Positions 6,693 to 14,649 of a DNA stretch of 64,000 nt are shown piece after piece. Under the pieces are notes generated by a model that made no database searches, had not been told where the DNA came from, and worked only from the letters and a program-made list of their open reading frames with translations. Source of the DNA: Streptomyces smaragdinus. GTDB taxonomy: Bacteria > Actinomycetota > Actinomycetes > Streptomycetales > Streptomycetaceae. The DNA lies in assembly GCF_009604385.1 (NCBI RefSeq), contig NZ_WEGJ01000021.1, positions 1-64,000 on the forward strand, written 5' to 3'. The position numbers and the translations under genes were made by a program. Position 1 is the first letter of the stretch, and each line of letters opens with the position of its first letter.

Positions 6693-8075
6693 GTGGCGCG
6701 GGTTGCGGTGATCGGTGGGGGTATCGGCGGGCTGGGGACGGCGCTCATGTTGGGGCGACGGGGGCACTCCGTGGTTCTGTTCGAGCAGGATGCTCGGCGG
6801 GCCGGGGGTGATGTGGATCGGGACTTCTTTCGGTGGGAGCGGCCTCGGGTGCCGCAGGCGAGTCATCCGCATTCGTTGCTCGCGCCCGTGCGGTCCGTGT
6901 TGCGGGCCGAGGTGCCTGATGTTTATGCGGATCTGTTGGTACGGGGCGCGCGGGAGTATCACGAGTTCGACTGGTTCGACGAGCATCCGCCGGAGCGGGA
7001 CGGTGACGAGGAGCTGGTGACTCTGCGCACCCGGCGGATCGTGCTGGAGGCCGCGCTCACCGCGGTCGTGGGGCGGGAACCGAATGTGGAGGTTCGCCAG
7101 GGGTGTCGGGTGAGCGGGCTCGTCTTTCGGGAGGGCGAGCGGGTCAGCGGCGTGCGGGCCGGCGACGCGACGTATCCGGCGGATCTTGTCGTCGACGCGT
7201 CCGGTCGTCGGTCGCCGGTGCCGGGGTGGCTGAAAGCAGCCGGCTGCCGCCCGCCCGTCGTCGACAGTCACCGGGCCGGGATCGTGTACCTGTGCCGCTG
7301 GTACCGGCTGCGTCGCGACGGGCCGCAGGATCCCGGGCGGGTGAAGACCGGGTCCGCCGCTCCGTACGCGCTCGCCGGGATCTTTCCCTCCGACAACGGC
7401 ACCTTCGCCGTGAGTGTCGTCCTGGCGGCAGGGGATCCGAGTCGGGGCGCGCTGATGGATCCGGCGGTGTTCGAGGCCGTCGCGCGGCGGTTCCCCTCGA
7501 TCGGGGCGTGGCTGGGGCTGGATCCCGAGCCGTGCTCCGACGTGCTGGCGATGGGCGGGCTGGACAATCGGTGGACCTCCCTCGTCGATGACGCCGGGCC
7601 GGTTGTTACGGGGCTGGTCAGCGCGGGAGACAGCCTCATCCACACCAATCCCACCTTCGGTCACGGCGTGGCCCTCGGACTGCGGGCGGCTCAGTACCTC
7701 GCCGCCCATACGGACCAGATCGTCGCGGACCCCATGGGCTATCACCGCTGGGCGGAGCGGACTCTCCGCCCCTGGTTCGACGCCCAGGTGACGTCCGACG
7801 AGAACAACGGGCGGCGGCTCGCAGAAGGTTCACCGGCCGGTGATCGGCGGGCCGCCGCCGTGGCCGTGTGCGCCTTCGAGGACCCCGTCGTCATGCGGGC
7901 CCGGGCTCAGGTGCGGCATCTCGTACACCTGGCTGACGACGCGTACGGCACCGATGAGATCGACCGGCACGTCACCGCCTGGCTGGACGCTCACCCGGAC
8001 TTCACACCGACGCACGACGGGCCGACGCGGGAGGAGTGGGACGCGCTCGTCGGTGGGCGGACAATGCCGGGGTGA
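6693..8075 (+). CDS. FAD-dependent oxidoreductase / monooxygenase-like
   Basis: A 460-residue flavoprotein. It opens with the Rossmann dinucleotide-binding motif VIGGGIGGLGTALMLGRRGHSVVLFEQD, continues with ATYPADLVVDASGRRSPVPGWL (the conserved DxSG region), and ends with GLVSAGDSLIHTNPTFGHGVALGL, the GD motif that contacts the flavin ribityl chain. This is the p-hydroxybenzoate hydroxylase-type architecture shared by monooxygenases and geranylgeranyl reductase-like enzymes. The substrate is unknown. Translation starts at GTG 6693 after CGAAGGGA. Its stop overlaps the start of the NUDIX gene by 4 bases (GTGA), so the two are translationally coupled. Confidence 0.85.
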   Translation: MARVAVIGGGIGGLGTALMLGRRGHSVVLFEQDARRAGGDVDRDFFRWERPRVPQASHPHSLLAPVRSVLRAEVPDVYADLLVRGAREYHEFDWFDEHPPERDGDEELVTLRTRRIVLEAALTAVVGREPNVEVRQGCRVSGLVFREGERVSGVRAGDATYPADLVVDASGRRSPVPGWLKAAGCRPPVVDSHRAGIVYLCRWYRLRRDGPQDPGRVKTGSAAPYALAGIFPSDNGTFAVSVVLAAGDPSRGALMDPAVFEAVARRFPSIGAWLGLDPEPCSDVLAMGGLDNRWTSLVDDAGPVVTGLVSAGDSLIHTNPTFGHGVALGLRAAQYLAAHTDQIVADPMGYHRWAERTLRPWFDAQVTSDENNGRRLAEGSPAGDRRAAAVAVCAFEDPVVMRARAQVRHLVHLADDAYGTDEIDRHVTAWLDAHPDFTPTHDGPTREEWDALVGGRTMPG

Positions 8076-8485
8076 CTTCGCCCAGGATCCGTGTCGCCGC
8101 GTATGTCATCCGTGCCGGGCGTGAGCTGCTGGTGTTCGACCATGTCGGCATGCCCGAGGCCGGCACCCAGATCCCCGCGGGCGGTGTCGAGGAGGGCGAG
8201 GGGCTGCGCGAGGCCGTCCTCCGGGAGGTCGCCGAGGAGACCGGGCTGCGGACCGCCGTCGTGGTGCGGGAGCTCGCCACGGAGGACAAGCCCCATCCCA
8301 CGACGGGTGAGCCGCGGCGCACCGTCTTCTTCCGCCTCGAGGTGCCGGGCGATACGCCCGACGCGTGGGTGCACGAGGTGAGCGGTGACGGGGGTGACGC
8401 CGGGCTGCTGTTCGCGTGCCGGTTTCTTCGGCTTCCGCTGGAGGAGCCTCTCGTCGACGATCAGCATGTGTGGCTCGATCTCTAG
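8072..8485 (+). CDS. NUDIX hydrolase
   Basis: A 137-residue NUDIX protein with a complete box, GGVEEGEGLREAVLREVAEETGL (GX5EX7REUXEEXGU), starting near residue 35. Members hydrolyse nucleoside diphosphates linked to another moiety. The GTG at 8072 overlaps the TGA of the FAD oxidoreductase, which supports this start over a longer upstream reading without a ribosome-binding site. Co-translation with a flavoprotein suggests a nucleotide- or cofactor-linked substrate, but this is inference. Confidence 0.85.
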   Translation: MTSPRIRVAAYVIRAGRELLVFDHVGMPEAGTQIPAGGVEEGEGLREAVLREVAEETGLRTAVVVRELATEDKPHPTTGEPRRTVFFRLEVPGDTPDAWVHEVSGDGGDAGLLFACRFLRLPLEEPLVDDQHVWLDL

Positions 8486-8554
8486 CCCCGGGCCTTCCGG
8501 CGTGCGCCGCTAATTCCCCTGTCGCGACTGCGGGCTGTACGGGACCCTGGGCGC

Positions 8555-8875
8555 ATGCCTCGACGCCTCATGTTCGTACAGCTGAAGACTGGTTACGACA
8601 CCGACCGTGGGCCCTCGTGGATCGGTTGGGTCGATTTCTCGAAGACGTGGAGTACCGCGTATTTCCGGGGAAGGACCCTGCGCCGGGCAGGTGGGATGTG
8701 GGACGCGAACTTCTACGACACGAAGACCGACGAGGAGTTCTGGATCTCCGGACCGAAGCGTGACCGCACGGACACCCGCTACGGCCCCTCCGGCCCGGAA
8801 GTCGAGCCGGATGCCGTCGCGACGTACTACGCGTTTCTGGATGGCGCGCCGCTGCCGGGCCGGGAGAACGGCTGA
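8555..8875 (+). CDS. conserved hypothetical protein, 106 aa
   Basis: A small soluble protein beginning MPRRLMFVQLKTGYDTD and rich in Trp and Tyr (PSWIGWVDFSKTWSTAYF, GGMWDANFYDTKTDEEFW, SGPKRDRTDTRYG). I recognise it as a conserved Streptomyces family that databases sometimes label as DXP synthase. It is far too short for that enzyme and has no thiamine-diphosphate motif, so that label should not be used. Function unknown. Its end overlaps the convergent HEAT-repeat gene by about 49 bp. Confidence 0.7.
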   Translation: MPRRLMFVQLKTGYDTDRGPSWIGWVDFSKTWSTAYFRGRTLRRAGGMWDANFYDTKTDEEFWISGPKRDRTDTRYGPSGPEVEPDAVATYYAFLDGAPLPGRENG

Positions 8876-10083
8876 CTCCCTGCCGCCCGCCCGGCAGCAG
8901 CGGAACGCACGTCGGGGGTTTCCATCGGGTCGTCGCGGAGATCGGCGATTCTGGCTCGGGTGAGGGGGCTGTCGGGGGCCTGGTCGATGGCCTGCAGCCG
9001 GCTGTTTTCCTCGCAGTCCCACAGGGATTCGGTGTGGGCGTAGTCCAGGCCTGTCCGGTCGATCGCTGCCAGCGCCTGCAGGTAGGCGGCCCGTTCGTAG
9101 GAGTGCGGGGTTCGCAGCCAGAACCAGCGCAGGTGTGTCAACGCGTCGGTGGCCGCGGAGCCGAAGCGGGCGAGGCGGCGCGCGCCGGCGTCGGGGCCGC
9201 ACCAGGTATGGGTCCTGCGCAGTTCGGCGAGGCGGTCGATCAGGAGCGGTATCGCCTCCGGTACGAGCTGGTCGGCGAGTGTGGTCGCGCCGAGGTAGGC
9301 CAGCCGCGGGAATTCGTGGTGCGCCCAGGCGTGGGCTGCCGGGACGGCGGCGGGGCCGAGGTGTTCAACGGCTCGGTAGATCTCGGGGAGGAGGCGGGTG
9401 TCGTCCGGGGTGACGAGTGTCGGTACGAGAGGGAGCAACGCGTCCAGCGCGTCGCGGTGGCGCAGCTCGCGGAGGGCGTCGACGCGGATGCGGTTCTTGG
9501 GTTGCTGGGTTTCTGTGAGCAGGCCGTACAGGGCATCGATCGTGTGTCCGGACAGGTCGCGGCGAGACGGTCGGGGAACGGGGTGACTGATGTCTATCCC
9601 GAATCGGATCCACGCGGGGTTGGTCAGGGGCGGTTCCAGTACGTCGACGATGCGGGTGCGGGCAATGTCGCCGAGGTCGTCCCACCAGGGTGTCGGCCAG
9701 TGGTGCGCCACTTCCTCGAGCACGTACATCCAATGCGCGCCGTCACGGATGTGGGCGCGCAGCGCGTCACGGGCTTCGTTCGATCCGTCCAGTGCGAGGA
9801 CCACCAGCACGTCCGTGGCGCGGGCGTGTTCGTGCGAGGAGCCCGACAGCTGTTCCGCCACGGGCGTCGGGGACAACCGGAGGTCGCGGATCAATCGGGC
9901 CAGGTAGATCGCTCGTTCGTCGGGGAAGCTCCCTGACCAGTCGCGCCGGATCGAGTCGTAGACGAAAGGTGCGGCCTGCTGGGGATCCTGCGCTGCTCGT
10001 ATCGCTCCGAGACCCCGCCCGCGTTGCAGGAGTCCCTCCACGGATTCGGGGTGGGCGTAGAACATCTCGTCTTCGTCGGTCAT
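8827..10083 (-). CDS. HEAT-repeat protein
   Basis: A 418-residue alpha-solenoid protein. Repeated helical pairs such as VDALRELRHRDALDALLPLVPTL, IYRAVEHLGPAAVPAAHAWAHHEFPRLAYLGATTLADQL and ARRLARFGSAATDALTHLRWFW fit HEAT/PBS-lyase-type repeats. It probably mediates protein contacts; no enzymatic motif is seen. The start is taken as ATG 10083 (MTDEDEMFYAHPESV); the frame continues upstream with Ser/Arg/Pro-rich sequence that does not look coding. The C-terminal tail overlaps the opposite small gene. Confidence 0.7.
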   Translation of the reverse strand: MTDEDEMFYAHPESVEGLLQRGRGLGAIRAAQDPQQAAPFVYDSIRRDWSGSFPDERAIYLARLIRDLRLSPTPVAEQLSGSSHEHARATDVLVVLALDGSNEARDALRAHIRDGAHWMYVLEEVAHHWPTPWWDDLGDIARTRIVDVLEPPLTNPAWIRFGIDISHPVPRPSRRDLSGHTIDALYGLLTETQQPKNRIRVDALRELRHRDALDALLPLVPTLVTPDDTRLLPEIYRAVEHLGPAAVPAAHAWAHHEFPRLAYLGATTLADQLVPEAIPLLIDRLAELRRTHTWCGPDAGARRLARFGSAATDALTHLRWFWLRTPHSYERAAYLQALAAIDRTGLDYAHTESLWDCEENSRLQAIDQAPDSPLTRARIADLRDDPMETPDVRSAAAGRAAGSQPFSRPGSGAPSRNA

Positions 10084-10272
10084 CATTCGAGACCATGCCC
10101 GAACGGACGCCGGGCTACCAGGCGATTTCTCCGGCACGCACAGCCCGCCTGAGGTCGGACGACTCCGGTAGGCGTGGCCGTCTCGTCGGCCGGTCGCCCT
10201 GGGGGCCGGGGACGGCGACACCCGTGCGTCGGTCACTCCGCGGGCGTCGCCGCCGATCTGCCGCGCGGGGCG

Positions 10273-10500
10273 CTACACCTCGTGCGTCGCGAACAGCTCC
10301 AGGCGCCCGCACTTGGCGCAGCGGTACGCCTCTATCTGGCGCCGGAGCCGCCACATCCGCTTGGCGCCGCCGAAGATTCCGCGTTCCAGTCTGCCCTCGA
10401 TCCAGCGGGCGTAGCCGCGGGAGCCGTCGCCCGCGTCCTCGATGAAGCCTTCGGCGAGGCCGCCGACCGTGCCGCAGTTGGGGCATGTGTAGGTGTCCAC
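10273..10500 (-). CDS. small zinc-ribbon protein
   Basis: A 75-residue protein with two CxxC pairs, CPNCG at residues 6-10 and CAKCG near residue 62, separated by about 50 residues. This is the signature of a four-cysteine zinc ribbon or treble-clef. The middle is basic (GGAKRMWRLRRQ), suggesting nucleic-acid or protein contacts. It starts at GTG 10500. No partner gene is adjacent. Function unknown. Confidence 0.6.
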   Translation of the reverse strand: MDTYTCPNCGTVGGLAEGFIEDAGDGSRGYARWIEGRLERGIFGGAKRMWRLRRQIEAYRCAKCGRLELFATHEV

Positions 10501-10648
10501 CTGCTTGATGACAGGGGGTGGAGGGGGCGCGGTTCCGGGATTCCGGGTCGGGGGTGGGGAATTCCGCGGGCGGCCGGGTTTCCGCCTCGCGCGGGCCCGT
10601 GGCCGGTGAGCCGTAAACGCCCCAGGTTGCGCGGCGGTTGACTGTTCA

Positions 10649-10678
10649 TTGACAAGCGTAAAGGCGTGGCCGTAGCTT
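10649..10678 (+). promoter_or_regulatory. sigma-70-type promoter for the Mau-like gene cluster
   Basis: TTGACA (10649-10654) is followed 18 bp later by TAGCTT (10673-10678), matching principal-sigma (HrdB) consensus. A start site near 10685 would leave a leader of about 40 nt before ATG 10725. It precedes a run of closely packed genes on the same strand. Confidence 0.5.
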
Positions 10679-10724
10679 CCCGATCAGCAGCGTCGTCGAG
10701 CAACTCCCCCCACCGGAGGACGCC

Positions 10725-11426
10725 ATGGCCTCAGCCACCGCCGTAAGCCACCGCGCGCTCGACGGCGCGGCGTACCGGCTCGAGAGCGATCTCGACCTGC
10801 GGGAGCCCGCCACCTCCGCCCTCGAGGTCATCGTCGGCGGGCGGCTCGTGGAGTTCACCGCGGGCGACGCCTCCCTCGGGGATTCCGTCGCCGCGTCCCT
10901 GGGGGTCGAGGGGTTCGACTCCGAGCTGAGCTTCGCCGGGGGCATCCTGCAGACCGCCGTCACCGAGGAGCGCGAGCCGCGGTCGGGGCTCGTCGAGCGG
11001 CCGTTGCTCGTGGTCTGGCGCGGGCGGCGGTACGCCATGGTCACGCGCCTGTACGACATCGGCACCACCGAGGTCCTCGGCCTGCTGCGCACCCTCCGCG
11101 TCCAGGAGACCGCGAACGGCCTCACCCTCACCCCGGACCGCACCGCGGGCAGCGCGAACGCCGCCGCGGCGACCGTCATCAAGGAGATTCCCGGACTCGG
11201 GCTCCTCGAGCTGACCCGCCGCACCAAGGCCCACGCCGCCCAGTTGCCCCCCTGGAAGGGCGTGGCGACCGCGGCCGGAGACCTCTACCGGGACACGTTC
11301 ACCGACGGCACCCCCTTCTTCGTCCTCTCCGGCCCCGAGGTCTGGGCGACGGTGGCCCCCTTGCCGTCCACGACCGTCGAGAAGGTCCCGGACCTCGTCG
11401 GCCGCCTCACCCTCGCCCTCGCGTGA
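10725..11426 (+). CDS. hypothetical protein, first gene of the Mau-like cluster
   Basis: A 233-residue cytosolic protein that I do not recognise. It has no signal peptide, membrane segment or cysteine motif. Two alternating beta-rich regions (LEVIVGGRLVEFTAGDASLGD; RPLLVVWRGRRYAMVTRLYDIG) suggest a ligand-binding or adaptor fold. It follows a good promoter, and its TGA overlaps the GTG of the MauE-like gene by 4 bases. Translational coupling implies a role in the same process. It is not similar to the beta-propeller heavy chain (MauB) of methylamine dehydrogenase. Confidence 0.65.
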   Translation: MASATAVSHRALDGAAYRLESDLDLREPATSALEVIVGGRLVEFTAGDASLGDSVAASLGVEGFDSELSFAGGILQTAVTEEREPRSGLVERPLLVVWRGRRYAMVTRLYDIGTTEVLGLLRTLRVQETANGLTLTPDRTAGSANAAAATVIKEIPGLGLLELTRRTKAHAAQLPPWKGVATAAGDLYRDTFTDGTPFFVLSGPEVWATVAPLPSTTVEKVPDLVGRLTLALA

Positions 11427-11959
11427 CCGCCTTCTACGGCGCCCTCTGCGCCCTGACCACCGCCCTCACCCTCCTCGCCGGCGCCGCAGCCCACCTCACC
11501 CGCCCCACAGCCCTCCCCCACGCCCTCCGCACCCACCGCGTCCTCCCCCCAAAAGCCGTCCGCCCCCTCTCCCTCACCGTCCCCCTCACGGAAGCCGCCC
11601 TCGGCGTCGCAGCCGTAACCGGCTCCCGCATCGCCCTGGCCGCAGCCGCCGCCCTCTTCGCCGCATACGCCGCCTACTCCCGCCGCGTCCTGACCCACGG
11701 CGCCGGCGGCCCCTGCGGCTGCTCCCGCACCGAGGTCCCCATGTCCGTCTGGGTGACCCGCCGCGCCGTCGCCCTCACCGCCGTCGCCGCGGCCGGCGCC
11801 GCCCTCGGCCCCGGGACACCCTCCGGCGCCCGGCTCGCGACCCTCCTCCTCGCCGCCCCCGCCTGCGCCGCGCTCCTCTGGTCGCTCCCGGCCGCCATGC
11901 ACCAGCCCGCACCCGTCACCGCCGAAGGACGCCCATGGACTTCACCACCAGTGCGCTGA
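11423..11959 (+). CDS. MauE/DoxX-like membrane redox protein
   Basis: A 178-residue integral membrane protein with about four hydrophobic segments (residues ~5-25, 50-66, 68-85, 112-165). A CGC motif at C98-C100 (GGPCGCSRTEVP) lies after the third segment, as in MauE-like proteins where a CxC or CxxC pair passes electrons across the membrane during disulfide formation. In methylamine utilisation MauE is needed for maturation of the disulfide-rich light chain. Here it precedes a thioredoxin-like protein and a 12-cysteine exported protein, the same order of functions as mauE-mauD-mauA. It overlaps its neighbours on both sides. Confidence 0.75.
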   Translation: MTAFYGALCALTTALTLLAGAAAHLTRPTALPHALRTHRVLPPKAVRPLSLTVPLTEAALGVAAVTGSRIALAAAAALFAAYAAYSRRVLTHGAGGPCGCSRTEVPMSVWVTRRAVALTAVAAAGAALGPGTPSGARLATLLLAAPACAALLWSLPAAMHQPAPVTAEGRPWTSPPVR

Positions 11960-12447
11960 TCGCCTCCTGGGCCGCCATCCTGCTGCTGGCCCTGGTGGTG
12001 TCCGGCCTCATCCGCCAGGTCCACCAGCTCACGCGTGAGCGGACCCAGCACCACCCCACGGCCGTCGGCATCCAGCCGGGCGCGGCCGCCCCGGGCCTGG
12101 CCGGAGTGCTGGAGCCGGGGCGGGACGGTGTGCTGCTGTTCCTCGACGCCGACTGCCGTACCTGCGGCGAGGTGCTGACGGAGGCCGCCGCCTGGGCGAG
12201 CCGGCACGGCTCCGGCGAGGTGCAGCTGCACGCCGTGTACGCGGGCGCGCCGGTGTCCGGCGGGGAGCTGCCGGTCACCGGTCACCGGCCGGACCTGTTC
12301 GAGGCGTACGACGCGATCGCGACCCCGTTCGCGGTGGCCACCGACCCGCGCGGCCGGGTGCTGCGGTCCGAGCCCCTGGGGTCCGCGACGGCGCTGCTGC
12401 GGCTGCTGGACGACATCCACCCGGGACAGCTGAGGAGTGCCTCATGA
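11935..12447 (+). CDS. membrane-anchored thioredoxin-like protein (MauD/TlpA-like)
   Basis: A 170-residue protein with one N-terminal transmembrane segment (residues ~8-27) and an extracytoplasmic thioredoxin-like domain. The active site is DADCRTCGEV (C74, C77). A later TPFAVATDPRGRVLRSEPLG segment carries the cis-proline region and strand of the fold. It resembles MauD/TlpA oxidoreductases that handle disulfides of exported proteins. Its start lies inside the MauE-like gene and its stop overlaps the next gene by 4 bases, so the block is one translational unit. The natural client is probably the following cysteine-rich protein. Confidence 0.75.
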   Translation: MDFTTSALIASWAAILLLALVVSGLIRQVHQLTRERTQHHPTAVGIQPGAAAPGLAGVLEPGRDGVLLFLDADCRTCGEVLTEAAAWASRHGSGEVQLHAVYAGAPVSGGELPVTGHRPDLFEAYDAIATPFAVATDPRGRVLRSEPLGSATALLRLLDDIHPGQLRSAS

Positions 12448-13352
12448 CGACGCTCGACGACGTACCCCTGCTGCGCCGCCCGGGCGGCGCGAGCCGCCGC
12501 CGCTCACCGGCCGAGCGCGGGTTCGCCCTCCCCCGGCGTACGGTGCTGCAGGCGGCGACGGCCGCCGGGTTCGCCGCGATGGGGGTGTTCTCCGCCGCCC
12601 GGGAGGCGTACGCCGACGGCTACGACATCTGGACCGGGGCGTGCCCCTCGTACGCCGACGGGCACAACTGCTCGCCGGGGTGCGGTCCGAGCACCGTGTA
12701 CACCGACGCGTGCGCGACGTCGGGGACGTACGCGGGGTTCCACAAGAACGACGGCGTGACGTGGACCCTGCGGCCCAACCAGTGCTACTCGGGCACGTAC
12801 GACGGCTGGCTGTGGCGCTACAGCAGCGCGTGCGGCGAGTGCGGCTGCGGTATCGAGCGGCGCTGCCACGACGGGTACCGCAACACCGGGTCCGGGTGGG
12901 TGAAGTCGATCTGCCGTTACACCACGGAGTGCGACTGCCCCGGCTCGGTGACCTGGCCGACCATCGCCAACGGCGCGACGGGGCCGGACGTGTACGCCGT
13001 GCAGTTCCTGGTCACGTACCGCGGCTTCAGCACCACCGCCGACGGCATCTTCGGCGCGAAGACCGAGACGGCGGTGGAGAAGTTCCAGACGGCGAACGGA
13101 CTGAGCCCGACGGGCAGCGTGGGCGCGGCGACCTGGCCGGTGCTCGTCGTGACCGTACGCCGCGGCGACATCAACACGGCCGTGCGCGCCGCCCAGTGGG
13201 AGCTGAACAAGCACGGGTACGGGCTCACCGTCGACGGCAACTTCGGCACCCTCACGGACACCGCGGTGCGCGGCTTCCAGAGCGCGAACGGGCTGTCCGT
13301 CGACGGCGTCGTGGGCCCGAACACCTGGCGCGCGCTCACGGGGACGGTCTGA
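12444..13352 (+). CDS. Tat-exported 12-cysteine domain (MauA-like) with two peptidoglycan-binding domains
   Basis: A 302-residue exported protein. Residues 31-57 form a Tat signal (PRRTVLQAATAAGF, cleavage after AYA). Residues 58-170 form a domain with exactly 12 cysteines (67, 76, 80, 90, 114, 130, 133, 135, 141, 157, 163, 165). The light chain of methylamine dehydrogenase is also Tat-exported, has 12 cysteines in six disulfides, and has a similar W...CY..TDG...Y...C..C order. Tryptophans at 107 and 152 are candidates for its cofactor positions. Two PG_binding_1 domains follow (residues ~175-230 and ~240-300, each with DGxFGxxTxxAVxxFQxANGL). I infer a wall-bound redox or structural protein; amine oxidation is not established. 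Confidence 0.8.
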   Translation: MTTLDDVPLLRRPGGASRRRSPAERGFALPRRTVLQAATAAGFAAMGVFSAAREAYADGYDIWTGACPSYADGHNCSPGCGPSTVYTDACATSGTYAGFHKNDGVTWTLRPNQCYSGTYDGWLWRYSSACGECGCGIERRCHDGYRNTGSGWVKSICRYTTECDCPGSVTWPTIANGATGPDVYAVQFLVTYRGFSTTADGIFGAKTETAVEKFQTANGLSPTGSVGAATWPVLVVTVRRGDINTAVRAAQWELNKHGYGLTVDGNFGTLTDTAVRGFQSANGLSVDGVVGPNTWRALTGTV

Positions 13353-13511
13353 GTGACCACACCGGCCGAGGCCCGGATCCGGTTCGCCGACCCGGCGCTG
13401 CCCGTCGCGGTGCTGGCTGTCGCGGCCGTGGTGTCGGCCCTGTACGCGCCGGCGCTGACGTGGGCGGTGACGGGCGGGCTCGCCGGGTACGCGCTGTCCG
13501 GCTCCGTTTGA
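13353..13511 (+). CDS. small membrane protein, 52 aa
   Basis: Starts with GTG immediately after the TGA of the previous gene. It encodes a 52-residue peptide with one or two hydrophobic segments (LPVAVLAVAAVVSALYAP; WAVTGGLAGYALSG). It ends in TGA, and the same frame then stays open into the next membrane protein. It may be a complete small protein of the cluster or the first part of a longer membrane protein split by a single stop codon. Confidence 0.55.
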   Translation: MTTPAEARIRFADPALPVAVLAVAAVVSALYAPALTWAVTGGLAGYALSGSV

Positions 13512-13556
13512 ACGCGTAACAGCGCATTCGCGCTGGCCTCGCCAGGTTGGCGGGCC

Positions 13557-14099
13557 TTGCACCGGCAGGTCAGGATCCTCGGCGTGTTCACGACCGGGCT
13601 GCTGCTGGGCGCCCTGCTGTCGGTGGCCGTCCTGTGGCTGCTGTCCGGACTGTTCGCGCCGGTCCCGGCGGTCTGGCGGGAGGGCGTGATCGTGGCGGCG
13701 GCGGTGCTCGCGGTCCTGCGCGACCTCGGGGTGCTGACGGTGCGGCTGCCGCAGAACGCCCGGCAGATCCCGCAGGACGTGCTGAAGCGGGATCTGGTGC
13801 GCGGGACGCTGCAGTTCGGCTTCGAGATGGGCACGGGGGTACGGACCTACGTATCGGCCTCCGCCCCGTACGCGCTGGTCGTGGCGGTGCTGCTGGCCGG
13901 CGGCGGCTGGGCCCCGGCGCTGGCGGCGGGCCTGGGCTTCGGCCTGGGCCGGGCGCTGACGCCCGCGCTGCGGCTGGCGTCGGGGGCGGCGGAGGAGTGG
14001 GACGCGCGACTGACGGTGCGGCTGACGGCGATGAAGACGGTCGCGGCGGGAGCGATGGCGGTGGCGTTCGCGGTGCTGTGGGCGGCGGGGCTCTCGTAG
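13557..14099 (+). CDS. integral membrane protein of the Mau-like cluster
   Basis: About 180 residues with four hydrophobic segments (residues ~8-31, 41-60, 102-125, 158-178) and a conserved-looking cytoplasmic stretch LPQNARQIPQDVLKRDLVRGTLQFGFEMG. I do not recognise the family beyond a Streptomyces membrane protein. Start is uncertain: TTG 13557 or GTG 13584, neither with a strong ribosome-binding site. The frame is the same as that of the 52-residue gene upstream, separated by one TGA and a 15-codon linker. It closes the cluster. Confidence 0.6.
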   Translation: MHRQVRILGVFTTGLLLGALLSVAVLWLLSGLFAPVPAVWREGVIVAAAVLAVLRDLGVLTVRLPQNARQIPQDVLKRDLVRGTLQFGFEMGTGVRTYVSASAPYALVVAVLLAGGGWAPALAAGLGFGLGRALTPALRLASGAAEEWDARLTVRLTAMKTVAAGAMAVAFAVLWAAGLS

Positions 14100-14109
14100 G
14101 GTGGGCGCC

Positions 14110-14598
14110 ATGGCGCGATTCGACGAGATCCTGGCCACGTTCTGGGCGCCCGACGAGAGTTACGGCAGTCAGCCGGCGCTCACGGACGAGGCGGTGCGGG
14201 AGGCCGAGCGGGTGCTCGGGGTGACGCTGCCGTCGGGGCTGCTCGAGCTGCTGCGGGTGCGCAACGGTGGGGTGGTGGCCGCCGGTCACCGGGTGTTCCG
14301 GACCAGCCGGCCGACGTCGTGGGACGAGGACCGGGTGCCCTTCGAGACCGTGCTGGGCATCGGGAAGCCGGGGCTCATGAGGTCGCTGCTCGACTCACCC
14401 TATCTGGCCGAGGAGTGGGGGCTGCCGTCGCCCGTCGTGATCCTCTCCGGCGAGGGACACTGGTGGATCGCGCTCGACTACCGGGAGTGCGGGCCCGCCG
14501 GGGAGCCGTCGGTGACCTGGTTCGAGACCGACTTCGACACCGAGCTCGCCCTGGCCGGGGACTTCCGGACGTTCGTCGAGGGACTCACACCCTCCTGA
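14110..14598 (+). CDS. SMI1/KNR4 family (SUKH) protein
   Basis: A 162-residue SUKH protein. The N-terminal LTDEAVREAERVLGVTLPSGLLELLRVRNGG is the hallmark of the family, and VVILSGEGHWWIALDYRE plus VTWFETDFDTELALAGDFRTFVEGL complete the domain. SUKH proteins often neutralise contact-dependent toxins or act as adaptors, but no toxin is nearby. ATG 14110 is preferred; a GTG nine bases upstream is in frame. It starts only 10 bp after the membrane gene, so it may be cotranscribed by chance. Confidence 0.85.
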   Translation: MARFDEILATFWAPDESYGSQPALTDEAVREAERVLGVTLPSGLLELLRVRNGGVVAAGHRVFRTSRPTSWDEDRVPFETVLGIGKPGLMRSLLDSPYLAEEWGLPSPVVILSGEGHWWIALDYRECGPAGEPSVTWFETDFDTELALAGDFRTFVEGLTPS

Positions 14599-14649
14599 CG
14601 CCGGACACTCGGGCGCGCCGTCCGGAGGTTCCGTACCGACCCCGAGAAA

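Noticed and set aside
6534..7745. Upstream extension of the Thg1-like frame
   Set aside because: It is antisense to the FAD oxidoreductase and rich in Arg, Pro and His, typical of a shadow frame. ATG 6533 gives the conserved family N-terminus.
12437..13519. Alternative frame over the 12-cysteine gene
   Set aside because: Arginine-rich translation without a family; the Tat signal, cysteine pattern and PG-binding repeats are in the other frame.
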